From NCBI GenBank assembly GCA_934271275.1, contig CAKQRD010000001.1:124001-188000 (forward strand): a stretch of 64,000 nt of DNA, read 5' to 3'. Positions 9,149 through 20,300 of this stretch are shown piece by piece; position 1 is the stretch's first letter, and each line of letters starts with the position of its first letter. Origin of the DNA: an uncultured Clostridia bacterium. Lineage in GTDB: Bacteria > Bacillota > Clostridia > Christensenellales > Borkfalkiaceae. The notes beneath the pieces were generated by a model. That model made no database searches. It was given only the letters and a program-made list of their open reading frames with translations, and was not told the origin of the DNA. Position numbers and translations under genes: made by a program.

Positions 9149-11056
9149 TTACTGCATACGACTGTTAATTTCCCATTCGACGAGAACGAGAATAACGAGC
9201 GCGGCCGCAAGCCATATAAGCAGGTCGTAATCCGCGTTTTCCGCGCTACCCTGAACCTGCGGGTTGACGAGTTCGTCTATTTCCGCAGTAAAGTTGCTCT
9301 CGGAATTCGGGATTTTGACGTATACGTTTTCGGTTACCGTTTTACCCGTGAAAAGCGTTTGTATAAAGCTGTAAGTTCCGTAACAGGAAAGGGTTATTTC
9401 CTGCGGAAGCTCTTCTAATACCATATTCACGCCCTGCCCGCTTACCGTAAGCGACGAAGCGCGCGAATTGACCGTCACCTTTTCCCCGACCTCGAAGTTA
9501 TAATCCTTCACCGTATACGGGAAGAAATAGCTGAAAGTCTGGAAGAACAACTTCGGGAAGGTCATAAGAAGAGACAGGTCGGAGTTTTGCAACTCGAAAG
9601 CCATTACCGCGACCTTGGAGGTCGGCTCGTTTTTCACGACGAGCGCGGGTTCTTTAAAGCAGGTGAGCAGAATTTCGTAGTCGTCGTTCACCGTTATGCT
9701 CGAAACTTTGGAAACGAACACGCTCTCCGCGTTGATACCGCTCGTTATCGGGTGTTCCCCGACCGTTTTGAGCGTAAAGTTGCCCGTCCTGACCGTTCCT
9801 TCTATATCCACTCCGCTGCCCTGCGGCATACTCTGCGGATCGACGAACAAAACCACGCCGTCCTTCGGCATAGTCTTGGGAGTCGTGCGCTCGTAAATAT
9901 AGAAATCGTAACCCGTCGTGGGGGCGGTCTTGTTACCCGCGTCCACTTCGGTATATTCTATATCCCAGCGCGAACGCATAGCGTCGCGGAGCGCGACTAT
10001 ACTGCCGCGGAAGAATTTATTCGGAATGGTACTTGCATAAAGAATTTTGATTTTTTCTTTCGTGCCGCCGTAAATATAAAAGCTGTTGTCGTAGTTGAAG
10101 GAATCGTTTTCCGCAAGCGAAACGTAAACGTATTCGTAAGAATACACGCCCTCCGAACCCGTCGTTTCCGCGTTGAAAGAAATCGTCTGCGTTTCGTTGC
10201 CTTTAAGCCACGCCTTTATACTATACTTCGCGACCGCGCCCGAAACGCCGTTCACGCCGTACACCTCGCAGTTCACCTGCACGTCAGAATCTCTGCCGTA
10301 AGAAGCCACGTCCACCTCGAAGGTATAGTAGTTCTCGACGAGAACCGCTCTGCAGTCTAATATCGCGACGTTGTATTCGTAATCGTCGGAAACGTCCACA
10401 ACTTCGACTTTGCCGGTATTTATATATGTTTTTGCGGTATAGAAAACCACTTCCGCCTGCGGAGTCGCCGTCAAAATGCCTTCTGCAAGCTTCATCGCAC
10501 CGTCTATATCGGCAGAACCATAGCCGCAGTTATCCTCGGGCGAAGCAAGTCCGTCCGCCGCGAGCAATCCGTCAAGCTCCGCGTTAAGATCGGATAACGT
10601 TTTGCGGGTAACGCGCGCGGAAATCGTTTCCGCCGTTTCCCCCGCGAGAATGACGGTGATTTCGCCGTTTTCCTTCGCAGTCACGCGCTCCGCAAGGGTT
10701 TTCACCTCTTTCACGGCGCGCTCGAAGCGCGTTTCTCCCTCGATGCCTGCCCGCATACTCGCGGAAGCGTCTATCACGGCGATTTTCTGCGTGCCGGGTT
10801 CGGGACGATACGCCGCCAGAATAGGCTGCGCCATAACGAACGTAAAGCACAAAATCGCCGCAATCTGACATATCAGAAGGAGTATGTCCTGAAAACGGTT
10901 TATAGGATTTTTCTTTCTTTTTAATTTAAGGCTCAGCTTCCAGATATACGTGCTGGAAACGGCTTTCTTTTGAAAATTAGGTTTAATGAGGTAGATGATT
11001 ATGAGCGCGACAAGCCCCAGAAGTCCCAAAAAACCTAAGGGTGCTAACCACTTCAT
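9149..11056 (-). CDS. BatA-like VWA membrane protein
   Basis: A 635-residue protein with the BatA N-terminal arrangement: a short hydrophobic helix (APLGFLGLLGLVALIIIYLI), a basic loop, and a second helix (ILLLICQIAAILCF) leading into a VWA domain whose metal site is DASASM. A central beta-rich region follows, and a last transmembrane helix (LLIWLAAALVILVLVEW) lies at the C-terminus. The start overlaps the DUF58 stop in an ATGA junction, so translation is coupled. Together with the next gene it provides a pair of VWA partners for the MoxR ATPase. Confidence 0.88.
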   Translation of the reverse strand: MKWLAPLGFLGLLGLVALIIIYLIKPNFQKKAVSSTYIWKLSLKLKRKKNPINRFQDILLLICQIAAILCFTFVMAQPILAAYRPEPGTQKIAVIDASASMRAGIEGETRFERAVKEVKTLAERVTAKENGEITVILAGETAETISARVTRKTLSDLNAELDGLLAADGLASPEDNCGYGSADIDGAMKLAEGILTATPQAEVVFYTAKTYINTGKVEVVDVSDDYEYNVAILDCRAVLVENYYTFEVDVASYGRDSDVQVNCEVYGVNGVSGAVAKYSIKAWLKGNETQTISFNAETTGSEGVYSYEYVYVSLAENDSFNYDNSFYIYGGTKEKIKILYASTIPNKFFRGSIVALRDAMRSRWDIEYTEVDAGNKTAPTTGYDFYIYERTTPKTMPKDGVVLFVDPQSMPQGSGVDIEGTVRTGNFTLKTVGEHPITSGINAESVFVSKVSSITVNDDYEILLTCFKEPALVVKNEPTSKVAVMAFELQNSDLSLLMTFPKLFFQTFSYFFPYTVKDYNFEVGEKVTVNSRASSLTVSGQGVNMVLEELPQEITLSCYGTYSFIQTLFTGKTVTENVYVKIPNSESNFTAEIDELVNPQVQGSAENADYDLLIWLAAALVILVLVEWEINSRMQ

Positions 11057-11952
11057 TCCATTATACCTACCTTGAAAAGTTCCTTAAAGAGCATTTTTTC
11101 TATCGGTACGTCCGTCCTTACGGTAATAAATTCCGCGCCGCGCTTATGGCAGAACGACCTCGCGTCGTCGATAAGTCCTTTTAAAGCCTCGTCGTACGCG
11201 CCTTGCAGTCCGCGGGTTATGCGCACTTTAAGGTTTCTGTCGTCCGCTATCGCTTCCGCTTCCGAATCCATAAGATGTACTCTGCCCATATACGTCGGTT
11301 CGATCTCCTCGGGAGTGAGAACCTGCACGAGCAGAACCTGCTGTTTTTTGTATACGAGATAATCTACCGCTTTTTTCCAGTCGCTGTCCGTGAAAAAGTC
11401 CGAAATAATAACGGCAAGCCCGTCGTTCGTGCCTATATCCGTGCAAGAGGTTATAGCCGCGCCGAGGTCCGTTTCCCCGTCGAATTCCAGATTTTCAAGA
11501 CTTCCCACCGCGTTGAAAAAGGTCTTTTTGCCGACGATAACGCCGAACGGATCGTCCGAAACGTTACCCTTCATCAGCTTGAAAGACACCTTATCCGTGT
11601 TATGCACGGCAAGATACCCGAGCGCGGCGGCTACCCCTACCGCGTACGCGGACTTTTTGGGATTGTCGCGACCCATGGAAGCCGAGCAATCGAGAAAGAT
11701 ACTCGCGCGCATCTGCCGCTCGTCGGAAAACAGCTTGATATAAAATTTTTCAAAACGACTGTAAAGATTCCAATCTATACGGCGGATGTCGTCGCCCAGC
11801 ATATACTCGCGGAAATCGGCGAATTCCACGGTCTGACCGTAGGTTTTCACCAGATGCTTCCCTCCGAAAAATCCGGAAAGGTCCGCGCGCAGATTGAGGG
11901 CGAGCGTCTCCAAGCGACTGAAAAACTCGTCGTTAAGATACGAGTTTGCCAT
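11053..11952 (-). CDS. DUF58 domain protein
   Basis: A 299-residue DUF58 protein. The family signature YMLGDDIRRIDWNLYSR is present near residues 50-66. A VWA-like metal site (FLDCSASM) follows near residue 90. DUF58 proteins are almost always encoded beside MoxR AAA+ ATPases and VWA membrane proteins, as here. The start codon overlaps the moxR stop by one base (TAATG), and the stop overlaps the next gene in ATGA. The biochemical role is not established for the family; a link to complex assembly or metal insertion is the usual inference. Confidence 0.92.
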   Translation of the reverse strand: MANSYLNDEFFSRLETLALNLRADLSGFFGGKHLVKTYGQTVEFADFREYMLGDDIRRIDWNLYSRFEKFYIKLFSDERQMRASIFLDCSASMGRDNPKKSAYAVGVAAALGYLAVHNTDKVSFKLMKGNVSDDPFGVIVGKKTFFNAVGSLENLEFDGETDLGAAITSCTDIGTNDGLAVIISDFFTDSDWKKAVDYLVYKKQQVLLVQVLTPEEIEPTYMGRVHLMDSEAEAIADDRNLKVRITRGLQGAYDEALKGLIDDARSFCHKRGAEFITVRTDVPIEKMLFKELFKVGIME

Positions 11953-13046
11953 TATTTTCTCCCGAACAATTTCCTCGTTTTCTTGTTAGCTCCTTCCTCT
12001 TCGGAAGAATTTTCGGTTTTTTCTTCTGTAACGGAGCTTGCGGCGGTCGCCGTTTTTGCGGGCTTTTTGCCGTTCAGCTCGTCTATAATCATCGTTATAA
12101 CGTCGTCTGCGGAAACTCTTTCGGTAATCGCCTCGAAGTTAAGCTTGATACGATGTCTTAAAACGGGGTATGCCAAGGTGTTCAGGTCGTTATAAGAAAC
12201 GTTGAATCTGCCCTGCATCAAAGCGCGCACCTTCGCCGCGGAAATAAGAGCCTGTCCCGCACGCGGGCTTGCGCCGAGGCGAACGTATTTTTTAGAAGCT
12301 TCCGTCGCGCAGTCGCTGTCGGGGTGAGTTGCGGAGCAAAGCACCATAGCGTAGCGCAGAACTTCTTCCGCAACGGGAATCTGGTTGGCGGTCTTTCTCA
12401 TCGCGAGAAGGTCGTCTCCCGAGCAAACCGCGTCCGCGGTCTCTTCCATAGTCTTCTGCGTCATCGTGACTATGTTCATAAGCTCGTCGAGGTCGGGGTT
12501 TTTTACGATAAGCTTAAACATAAACCTGTCCATCTGCGCTTCGGGGAGCGGATAAGTACCGTCCTGCTCGATAGGGTTCTGCGTCGCGAGGACGAAGAAC
12601 GGCTCGTTAAGTTTTCTCGAAACGCCCATAACGGTTACGGTATGCTCCTGCATCGCTTCGAGAAGCGCGGACTGCGTTTTAGGAGTCGCACGGTTGATTT
12701 CGTCCGCGAGAACTATGTTGCTGAATACGGGGCCGGGTTGAAAACTGAACGTCGAGTTGCCGTTGTCGTCTTTCACTATGATGTTAGTACCCGTAACGTC
12801 CGCAGGCATAAGGTCGGGCGTGAACTGAATACGCGAGAAGGGAAGGTTGAAAACTCTTCCGAGCGTTCTTACGAGTCTGGTTTTGCCGACACCCGGAACG
12901 CCTTCCAGAAGCACGTTGCCGCTGGCGATCATCGCTATGACGGTGGATTCCACCACCTCTTCCATACCGACGACGTCGCGACGAATCTGCTCGAAAATCT
13001 TATCGCATTGTTTGCTGAATTGATTGATATCCGCTTCGTTTACCAT
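11952..13046 (-). CDS. MoxR family AAA+ ATPase
   Basis: About 364 residues. Walker A is EGVPGVGKT, Walker B is LADEINR, and the MoxR signatures SALLEAMQEHTV and NPIEQDGTYPLPEAQMDRF are all present. MoxR ATPases are chaperone-like and work with VWA-domain proteins. The C-terminal 40 residues form an unusual charged, low-complexity tail ending in basic residues (KKTRKLFGRK). I prefer the ATG at 13046 over a GTG three codons earlier. The gene lies 27 bases after the membrane protein gene upstream and overlaps the DUF58 gene downstream. Confidence 0.93.
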   Translation of the reverse strand: MVNEADINQFSKQCDKIFEQIRRDVVGMEEVVESTVIAMIASGNVLLEGVPGVGKTRLVRTLGRVFNLPFSRIQFTPDLMPADVTGTNIIVKDDNGNSTFSFQPGPVFSNIVLADEINRATPKTQSALLEAMQEHTVTVMGVSRKLNEPFFVLATQNPIEQDGTYPLPEAQMDRFMFKLIVKNPDLDELMNIVTMTQKTMEETADAVCSGDDLLAMRKTANQIPVAEEVLRYAMVLCSATHPDSDCATEASKKYVRLGASPRAGQALISAAKVRALMQGRFNVSYNDLNTLAYPVLRHRIKLNFEAITERVSADDVITMIIDELNGKKPAKTATAASSVTEEKTENSSEEEGANKKTRKLFGRK

Positions 13047-13073
13047 AATAATCACTCTCTCTTTTTTTTATTT

Positions 13074-14075
13074 TTATTTTAATGAATTGAAATAATTTTC
13101 AATGAATTTGCGTAGTTCTTCCGAAAGCTCGCCGTTTTCCGCAAGCTCCTTCATGGCCTGTTCGTAATAATCGTCTAAAATATCGCGGTAATGAATTGTC
13201 CAATCTAAAACGTAATCGTAGTTCGCGGGAACGGTCGTGGACGGTTGCGACGTGTCTTCTTCGGTATCGTTGCCGTCTTCGGGCGGCTGGTCGTCCGATT
13301 CGTCGCCGTCCGGCTTTTCCTCCGCGCCGTCGCTGCCGAGCTGAACGAAAAGCGCGGTATACGTTTCGCTCTCGGTAAGCCGTGCGTCCGAACGCGCGGG
13401 ATAAGCGTATCCGTCCGTCCAGCAGAAGAACATATACCCGTCTTCCGCCGCCGCGACTACCGTTTCGGTAGCGCCGTTCTTTCTGATCGTCTGTTCTGCG
13501 TTACCCACTATGCTGCCGCCGCTCGTCGCCTGATATTTTATCGTAACGTAATTTCTCGGATCCTTCCCCTGCGCTTCGTCTATAAGCTCCGCGCCGCTTT
13601 TTATAACGCCGAGATCCGCAAGCCCCGTGACCGTCGCGCCCGAAACGCCGAACGCCGCGCCTATCGCAAGGGTTATGACAAGAGCGAGGGAAATTCCGAG
13701 TCCGAGCTTTTTATCGCCGAACTTTTCGAGAGCCTCTTTCGCGTCCTCGCGCTGACGAACAGCCATATAGTCGTCGCTTCCTTCGAGTTCGAGCATCGTT
13801 ATCATACGCTCTTCGAGTCCCAGCGCGTCCACGGCTTTCGCCGCGTCCTTCGCCGTCGGACGGAAAAACGCATAATAGCAGATAAGGCTTGCCGCCAAAG
13901 TCACGACAACGAATACGCCTATCGTTATCAAAAAGCCTTTTTCGTAAGAAAACCAAGTTATAAAACCCGTTATGAACGCGGCAATAAAGCCGAACGCAAG
14001 TCCCCATAAAACGGACTTTATTATCGCGCTCCGCCGCAGCTTTTTGTAGTAATTTCTGAAAAGAGATTCTTTCAT
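13074..14075 (-). CDS. Membrane protein with B-repeat-like ectodomain, first gene of moxR run
   Basis: A 333-residue protein with no named family that I recognise. Two transmembrane helices lie near residues 18-70 and a third near residues 125-150. The part after the third helix contains a short segment like bacterial InlB B-repeats (GGSIVGNAEQTI ... GYMFFCWTDGY) and an acidic, proline-containing linker (about residues 245-285). The tail is helical and acidic. It leads the minus-strand run of seven genes. Position alone suggests it belongs to the MoxR/VWA complex, perhaps as its membrane scaffold; this is inference. Confidence 0.75.
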   Translation of the reverse strand: MKESLFRNYYKKLRRSAIIKSVLWGLAFGFIAAFITGFITWFSYEKGFLITIGVFVVVTLAASLICYYAFFRPTAKDAAKAVDALGLEERMITMLELEGSDDYMAVRQREDAKEALEKFGDKKLGLGISLALVITLAIGAAFGVSGATVTGLADLGVIKSGAELIDEAQGKDPRNYVTIKYQATSGGSIVGNAEQTIRKNGATETVVAAAEDGYMFFCWTDGYAYPARSDARLTESETYTALFVQLGSDGAEEKPDGDESDDQPPEDGNDTEEDTSQPSTTVPANYDYVLDWTIHYRDILDDYYEQAMKELAENGELSEELRKFIENYFNSLK

Positions 14076-14242
14076 ATTCTCTCCCGTTTGCCCCTGCCTT
14101 TCAACGTATAAGAAATGCGGGGCTTCGCGTTTTTCGTAAAAATTCGCATTTAGAATATTTTAACATTTTTCGCGCCGCTATGTCAAATATCGACAGGGGG
14201 CGAAACGACGTTTAGTAAAATTTGTTTTGTAAAAAAAACAAA

Positions 14243-14271
14243 CGGGAGTCGCCGCCAAGGCGCGACTCCCG
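14243..14271 (-). terminator. Terminator of giant LRR gene
   Basis: The stem CGGGAGTCGC/GCGACTCCCG is followed on the minus strand by a T-rich run, and sits about 50 bases after the giant gene's stop. It separates that gene from the moxR run. The stretch 14076-14323 holds no other gene. Confidence 0.8.
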
Positions 14272-14323
14272 ATAAGTTTTTCCCTGCGCGGAATTAGTAT
14301 CCGCAATTTTTTGTTTTTTAAGC

Positions 14324-17300
14324 CTATCCTTTATAGACTATCGTAGCGTTGCCGTTCCAGCCCGTCGCGTAACCCGCGAGTATCGAGCCTGCGTCATTAA
14401 ACGGAACGGTTATTTTCTGCGCCGCCGTCCAGCCCGCAAACGCGGTAGCCGCAACGGTCGTAACGTCTTCGGGAATTTCGATGCTCATAAGAGATCTGCA
14501 ACCCTCGAACGCGCCCGCGTCGATGCTTTGAAGCTCGCCGTTAAGCGATACCGAAGTCAAAGCGGAGCAGTTTTTGAACGCGTTCTTGCCGACGCATCTG
14601 TATTCCGTTCTGGGCGTCCAGATATTGCTGTCTCTGAAAGTCATTTCAACCTTCTGCAAAGCGCGGCAGTTTTCAAACGCTCCGTCCATAACCGCGTACA
14701 TATCGTCGAATATCGCAGTCTTTAACGCCGTGCATTCCGCAAACGCGTATTTGCCGAGAACCGGAGTTCCTTCGCCGATGTTAGACATCTCGCCGTGCAA
14801 TTCGACGTTCACGAGACTCTTGCAGCCGTAGAACGCATAATCGTCTATGGAGTATTTTACTGTTTGTCCCCAATCGTTTTCCGCATAAGGAAGAACAACT
14901 TCTTTAAGACCGCTGTTAGCAAACGTATAAGACTTGATTATCGACAGATAAGAAGGCCATACGTATTTGCCGTCCTGAACGTATCCGACGTTTACAAGCG
15001 CGGTACAATTTTCAAACGCATGCTCGCCGAGTATCGCGTCCGACTTAGCCGAGAAGCCGAAGTCGTACATTATGCCGATTTGTTCGGGCAACGTGACCGT
15101 AGTCAGTTTTTCGCAGCCATAGAACGCGTACGCGCCGATGTAATTATACTGCTTGTATTCGAGCGACCATTTATCCTCATCCGTGAACGGATCGGGAAGC
15201 TTTATCACGTCTTCTCTGTTATAGAACTCGCCGGAGTTGGACATAAAGCTCGGAAGCGTTACCTTGGTAAGGTTCTTACAGTTTCTGAACGCGCTGTCCG
15301 CAATGGAGAGTGTATCCGCGTAATAAGCAGAGTCGCTTATTCCCGCCGCCGGTTCTTCTTCGCAATCGATGGCTACGATACCCGTATTCTCGAACGCGCT
15401 TTCGCCGATGCCGGGACCTCCGCACACGAACGTTTCGTCCATATAGTCGTCAATCCACTCGATGTAATAGGTTTTCGTAATCTTTTCGCCGCCGTCTCTC
15501 AGACGATGAGGAATAGTGAGCGATTTAAGCGCGGTGCAGTCCTTGAACGCTTTCGCGCCGATCGTAAGAGCCTGCGTGCCGCCCTGCTCGAACGTGATGC
15601 TTTCGAGAGAAGTACAACCCTCGAACGCGCTCGCGCCGATATAGGCGATGTTTTTGCCTATCGTTATGGATTTAAGCTCCGTACAGTTACGGAAAGTGCC
15701 GTCCTCTATCCTCGTAAAGTTGGCGGGGAGAGTTATCGAAGTGATATGCGATCCCGCGAACGCACCCGCAAGTATAGAGGTTATGGTATCCGGAACTACG
15801 AACGCGCCCGTGGTAACGGTCGTCTGGTAGTACAGAATGTTCTTATCCGCGTTGTAAAGCGTTTTGGTTACTTCGTCGAAGAATATATCCGCGCCTTCCG
15901 CAAGAACTTCTATGCTCTCTAACGGGCAACCGCCGAAGGGGTTACCGCTTAAAGAGGTTATCGTATCGGGGAGAACCACCGAAGTAACAGCCGTAAAGCC
16001 GAACGCGTTGTTCCCGATAGAAGATACGCCGGATTCGAGCGTAATATCTTTAAGCGAGGAGCAATCCTCGAACGCGCTGTTGCCGACCTTCGTATCGTTA
16101 CCGCTTATGGTAACCGCGGTTATTTTCGTAATCTTCGCGAACGCGTATTCGCCGATATTGCTTATGCTCGAAGAGAGCCTGAACTCGGTAACGTTCGCGC
16201 AGCCATAGAACGCGTAGTTTCCGACCGAGGTCACCGCGTCCGCGAGAACGATTTTGTCTAACGCGGTTTCGCAGAACGCGTACGCGCCGATTTCTTCAAG
16301 CGCCGCAGCCTTCGAGAAGTCCATCGAAGCAAGAGCCGTGCCGTTGAACGCGTATGCGCCTATATTTTGGAGATTGCTGCCCGTTTCGATGTTCACCGCA
16401 CGGAGGTCAGCCGCGTTGTAGAACGCGTATGCGCCGATGGTTATAACGCCCGACGGGAGGTCGATAGTTTCGACCGCGGTATTCGCAAACGCATAATCGA
16501 GTATTTCGAGATTGTTCTTGGTCCCCGCGAACTTAATCGTCGCAAGGTTCGAGCAACCGTTGAACGCGTCGTGATCTATTATCGCAAGACCGTTCGCGTT
16601 GGTAAAGTCTATCGAGGTAAGTCCGCTGTTATAGAACGCGTAGTACGCGATTCTCGTAAACGCGCAACCTTTGGGGAATATCACCGTGGTAAGCGCGGGG
16701 CATTCCGCAAAGACGTGAGCCTGCAAATCCGCAACCTTGCCGGGAAGCGTAACCTTTTTAAGCGAAGCGCAATCGTAGAAAACCGAAGCGTTTGCGTCCA
16801 CGTCGTCGTCGCCCCAGCCCGCGTTTTCGCCGAGAATTTCAAGTCCGAACGGAAGTTCGACTTCTTCGAGCGAAGAGCAATGACGGAACGCCGAATTGCC
16901 TATTCTCTTGAGCGCGCAGTTTCCGTTCGCGTCCTTCAGGAAAGTCAGCGTCTTTAATTCCGCCGCGCCGAAGAAGGCTCTTTCTCCTATCTCCTCTACC
17001 GTGGAAGGAATTTCTATTCCGGTAATCGCGGTAGAACGAGCGTCCGTGCTTACGCCGAACGCGTAGTCGCCGATTTTAACGAGTCCTTCGGGAAGCTTTA
17101 TCTTTTTAAGATATTTGTTCTCGTAGAACGCTCTTTCGCTTATCGTCACGGTAGTGGGAAGCACGGTGTAGCTTTCCTGCGTGAGGTTTGCGGGATAGTA
17201 AAGAAGTACGTTTTTGGCTTTGTTGTAAATCGCGCCGTTTTCGCCGTCCTGATAGAGGTACGGATTGTCTTTATCGAGCGCGAATTCGGTAACGCCGGTA

Positions 17301-20300
17301 AGCGAAGGAACAAAGCTCTTCAAAGCTTCTTCGTCAACCGCTTTCGGAATGGTTATCGACTTAATCGCGCCGCCCTGATTGTATTCGTCCCATTTGCCCA
17401 TCTTTTCGAGGTTTACGGGGAAGGTTACGACGGAGTACGCCGTGCAGCCCGCAAAGATGTTGCTGCCGTATTCGGTAACGAGCGGACAGCCGTCCTCGAA
17501 GACGACTTCGGTAAGCTTGTTACAACTCATAAACATGCTGTCCGACAAGATGCCGTCTTTTTCTTCCATGCTCTCCCAGTCGATAATCGAAACGCCTTTC
17601 GCAAGAGTTTTCGGAATGGTTATCGATGTGATGGCGGTATTCATAAATACACCCGCGCCAAGCTTTTCAAGCGAAGTTTTGCCTTCCGCGTTTTTCGCAA
17701 AGGTTACGCTTTGCAGTTTTTTGTTATTACTGAAGGCAAAGTTGCCTATGGATTTGACGGTGGAAGGAATGACGAGTTCGGTAAACGCCGCGCCGCCGTT
17801 CGAATCGTTGGAGAACGCGCGATCGCCTATCTCTTCCAGTCCCTCGTGAAGGGTAATCTTGGTAAGAACCTTAACGGGACCGAAGTAGGACTCGCCTGGC
17901 CAGAAAGCTTCGTTGCCGATTTTCTTAACGCTTCTCGGAATTTCGATTTCGGTAAGATTGTCTGCGTATTTGAACATTGCATACGGAATTTCTTCGAGTC
18001 TGCTCGGTTCGGAATCGGTATCGACAAAGGTTACCTTTTCGGTTTTCGCGTAGGAGAATAACTCGTTGCCGAGTTTTTTCAGACGAGCGGGGAATTCCAC
18101 AGTCTTCATACGCGAGTTATTGAACACGCTGTCCTCTAAAACGAGGTCGTCCGTGCCGCCGGCTTCAAAGGTGAGCGTGCTGCCGCTGCAACCGTAGAAC
18201 GCGCCGCTTCTCACGAGCGTTACGGTATTCGGGATAACGTATGCGTTGTTTTCGAGATTTGCGTGATCGACTATCGTCTTAACGCCGTCCGAATTGAGTT
18301 CATAGAACACGCCGCCTTCGTACGCGTATTTATCGTTTTCGGGCATATTCTGAATATCCGCAAGATTCCACGCGCTGTCGAAAGTAGTCATCAGATACCC
18401 TCTGGTCTTGGTATCGTATGTTACTTCGCACAGATCCTTCGGCAAAACTATCGAAGTGAGTGCGGAACCGCTGAATACGGATAAGCCGAGGGTTACTTTT
18501 TCGGTACGCCCTTCTTCAAACGTAAATTTGTTTAAGTTACTGATAGAAAATGCGCTGTCGCCTATCTTCGTTACCGAAGCGGGTACGTTAAAGCTCGTAA
18601 TCTTGGTAGAGTTGAACGCACTTTCGCCTATCGTTTCGAGGTTGCTCTTGATTTTACCGTTTTCGTCCGTCGCAAACGTTACGGAACGCAACATTCTGAT
18701 ACGGTTGAACGCGTTATCGCCTATTTCTTTAAGACTTTCGGGGAAGGTTACGCTCGTTATAAAGCTTGTCGCCTCGAACGCGCTTTTGCCTATCGTTTCA
18801 ACGCCTTCGGAGAGAACGAGCCGACCGCCGAACTGCGACTCCGTAAACGCATACGCGCCGATGGTTCTGAGCGTTGCGGGAGTGCCGAGTTCGTATTCGT
18901 CTTCGGAAGCCGTCGCGGAGTCCGCTATATAGATTCCCTCGAAAGCCGAACAGGAAGCGAACGCTCTCTCGCCGATAACGAGTTCGTTTTCACCGCCCGT
19001 CACGAACACGACCTTCATAAGGTTAGCGCAGCCTTCGAACGCGCTCGCGCCTATTTCTCTGACGTTCTTGCCGAAAATTATCTTTTCGAGCGAAACGTTA
19101 CCCTTAAAAAGGTTTGCGTCGATAATTTCTATCGTTTCGGGAACGATAAACTCGGTATCGCTCTTATACGAAGGATAGTAAATCATTCTCGTTTTAGCCT
19201 TATCGTAGAGAATGCTGTTCTCTGCGGAAAGGTAATTGCTGCTTTCCTCCACCTCGATGTTCACGAGGTTAGCGCAACCGTCGAAGAGCTTTGCGGAAAC
19301 GTTCTGCAAGGTCGCGGGGAGCTTAACGGAAGTAAGCTTCGAGCAGCCGGAGAACGCGCCGTCGCCGAGCGCGGCAACGTTGCTGTTGTTTTCAAACGAT
19401 ACCTTGGAAAGGCTTACGCAGTTCGCAAACACGTTGTTGCCCAGGGAGAGGCTGCTGCCGAGAGCCGTGCCGCCCGCAAAAGTCACGGAGGTGAGCTTCG
19501 AGCAACCTTCAAACGCGTTGTTTTCTATTCTCGTAACGAACGAGGGTATTATCACCGAAGTGATGTTGTTGCAGTTTGCGAACGCCGATTTGCCTATGGT
19601 ACGGATACCGGAAGGTATACGGAGCGCACCTCTGCGACCTGCGGGGCAATAGATAAGCTCGTTGCCGTCTTTATTGCAGAGCAAGCCGTTTACCGAAGAA
19701 TACGTCTCGTGATCCTCTGCAACGTGGATGTTCTCTATCGAAGTGCTGTCGCCGAGAACGGTGGGATCGAAAGTCGCGTAGCGCGCGGGAATGTTAAGCG
19801 ATTTGAGCGCGGTGCAACCCGAGAACGCGTTTTCGCCGACCATAAGCTCGTCGCCTTCGTTAAGGTCGAAATAAATATCGGTGAGATATTTGCTGTTTTC
19901 AAACGCCCTTACCGCGATGTTGTTCACGGTTGCGGGAATTGTTACGGTGCGGATTTTAGAGCCGGTGAACGCGCTTTCGCCTATCGAGCGAACGCCCGAA
20001 GGAATTACCACGCTGCCGGTACGCGCCGCGGGAATGAACACGAGTTCTTTACCCTCGGTCGCCGCGTTGCTCGTATAGTAAAGCACGCCGTCCGCAGAGC
20101 TGAAATTCGGTTCTGCGTTATGTCCCGTTTCGTAAATCACTATTTCGGAGAGCGCGGTACATTTTTCAAACGCGCTGGTGTAATAGATGATTCTGATGGT
20201 ATCGGGAATTTCTATCGAACGGAGCGTCGAGCAGTTACGGAACGCCGCGCCTTCGATTATGGTTACCTTTTTGCCGTTATACGTTTCGGGGACGCGTACT

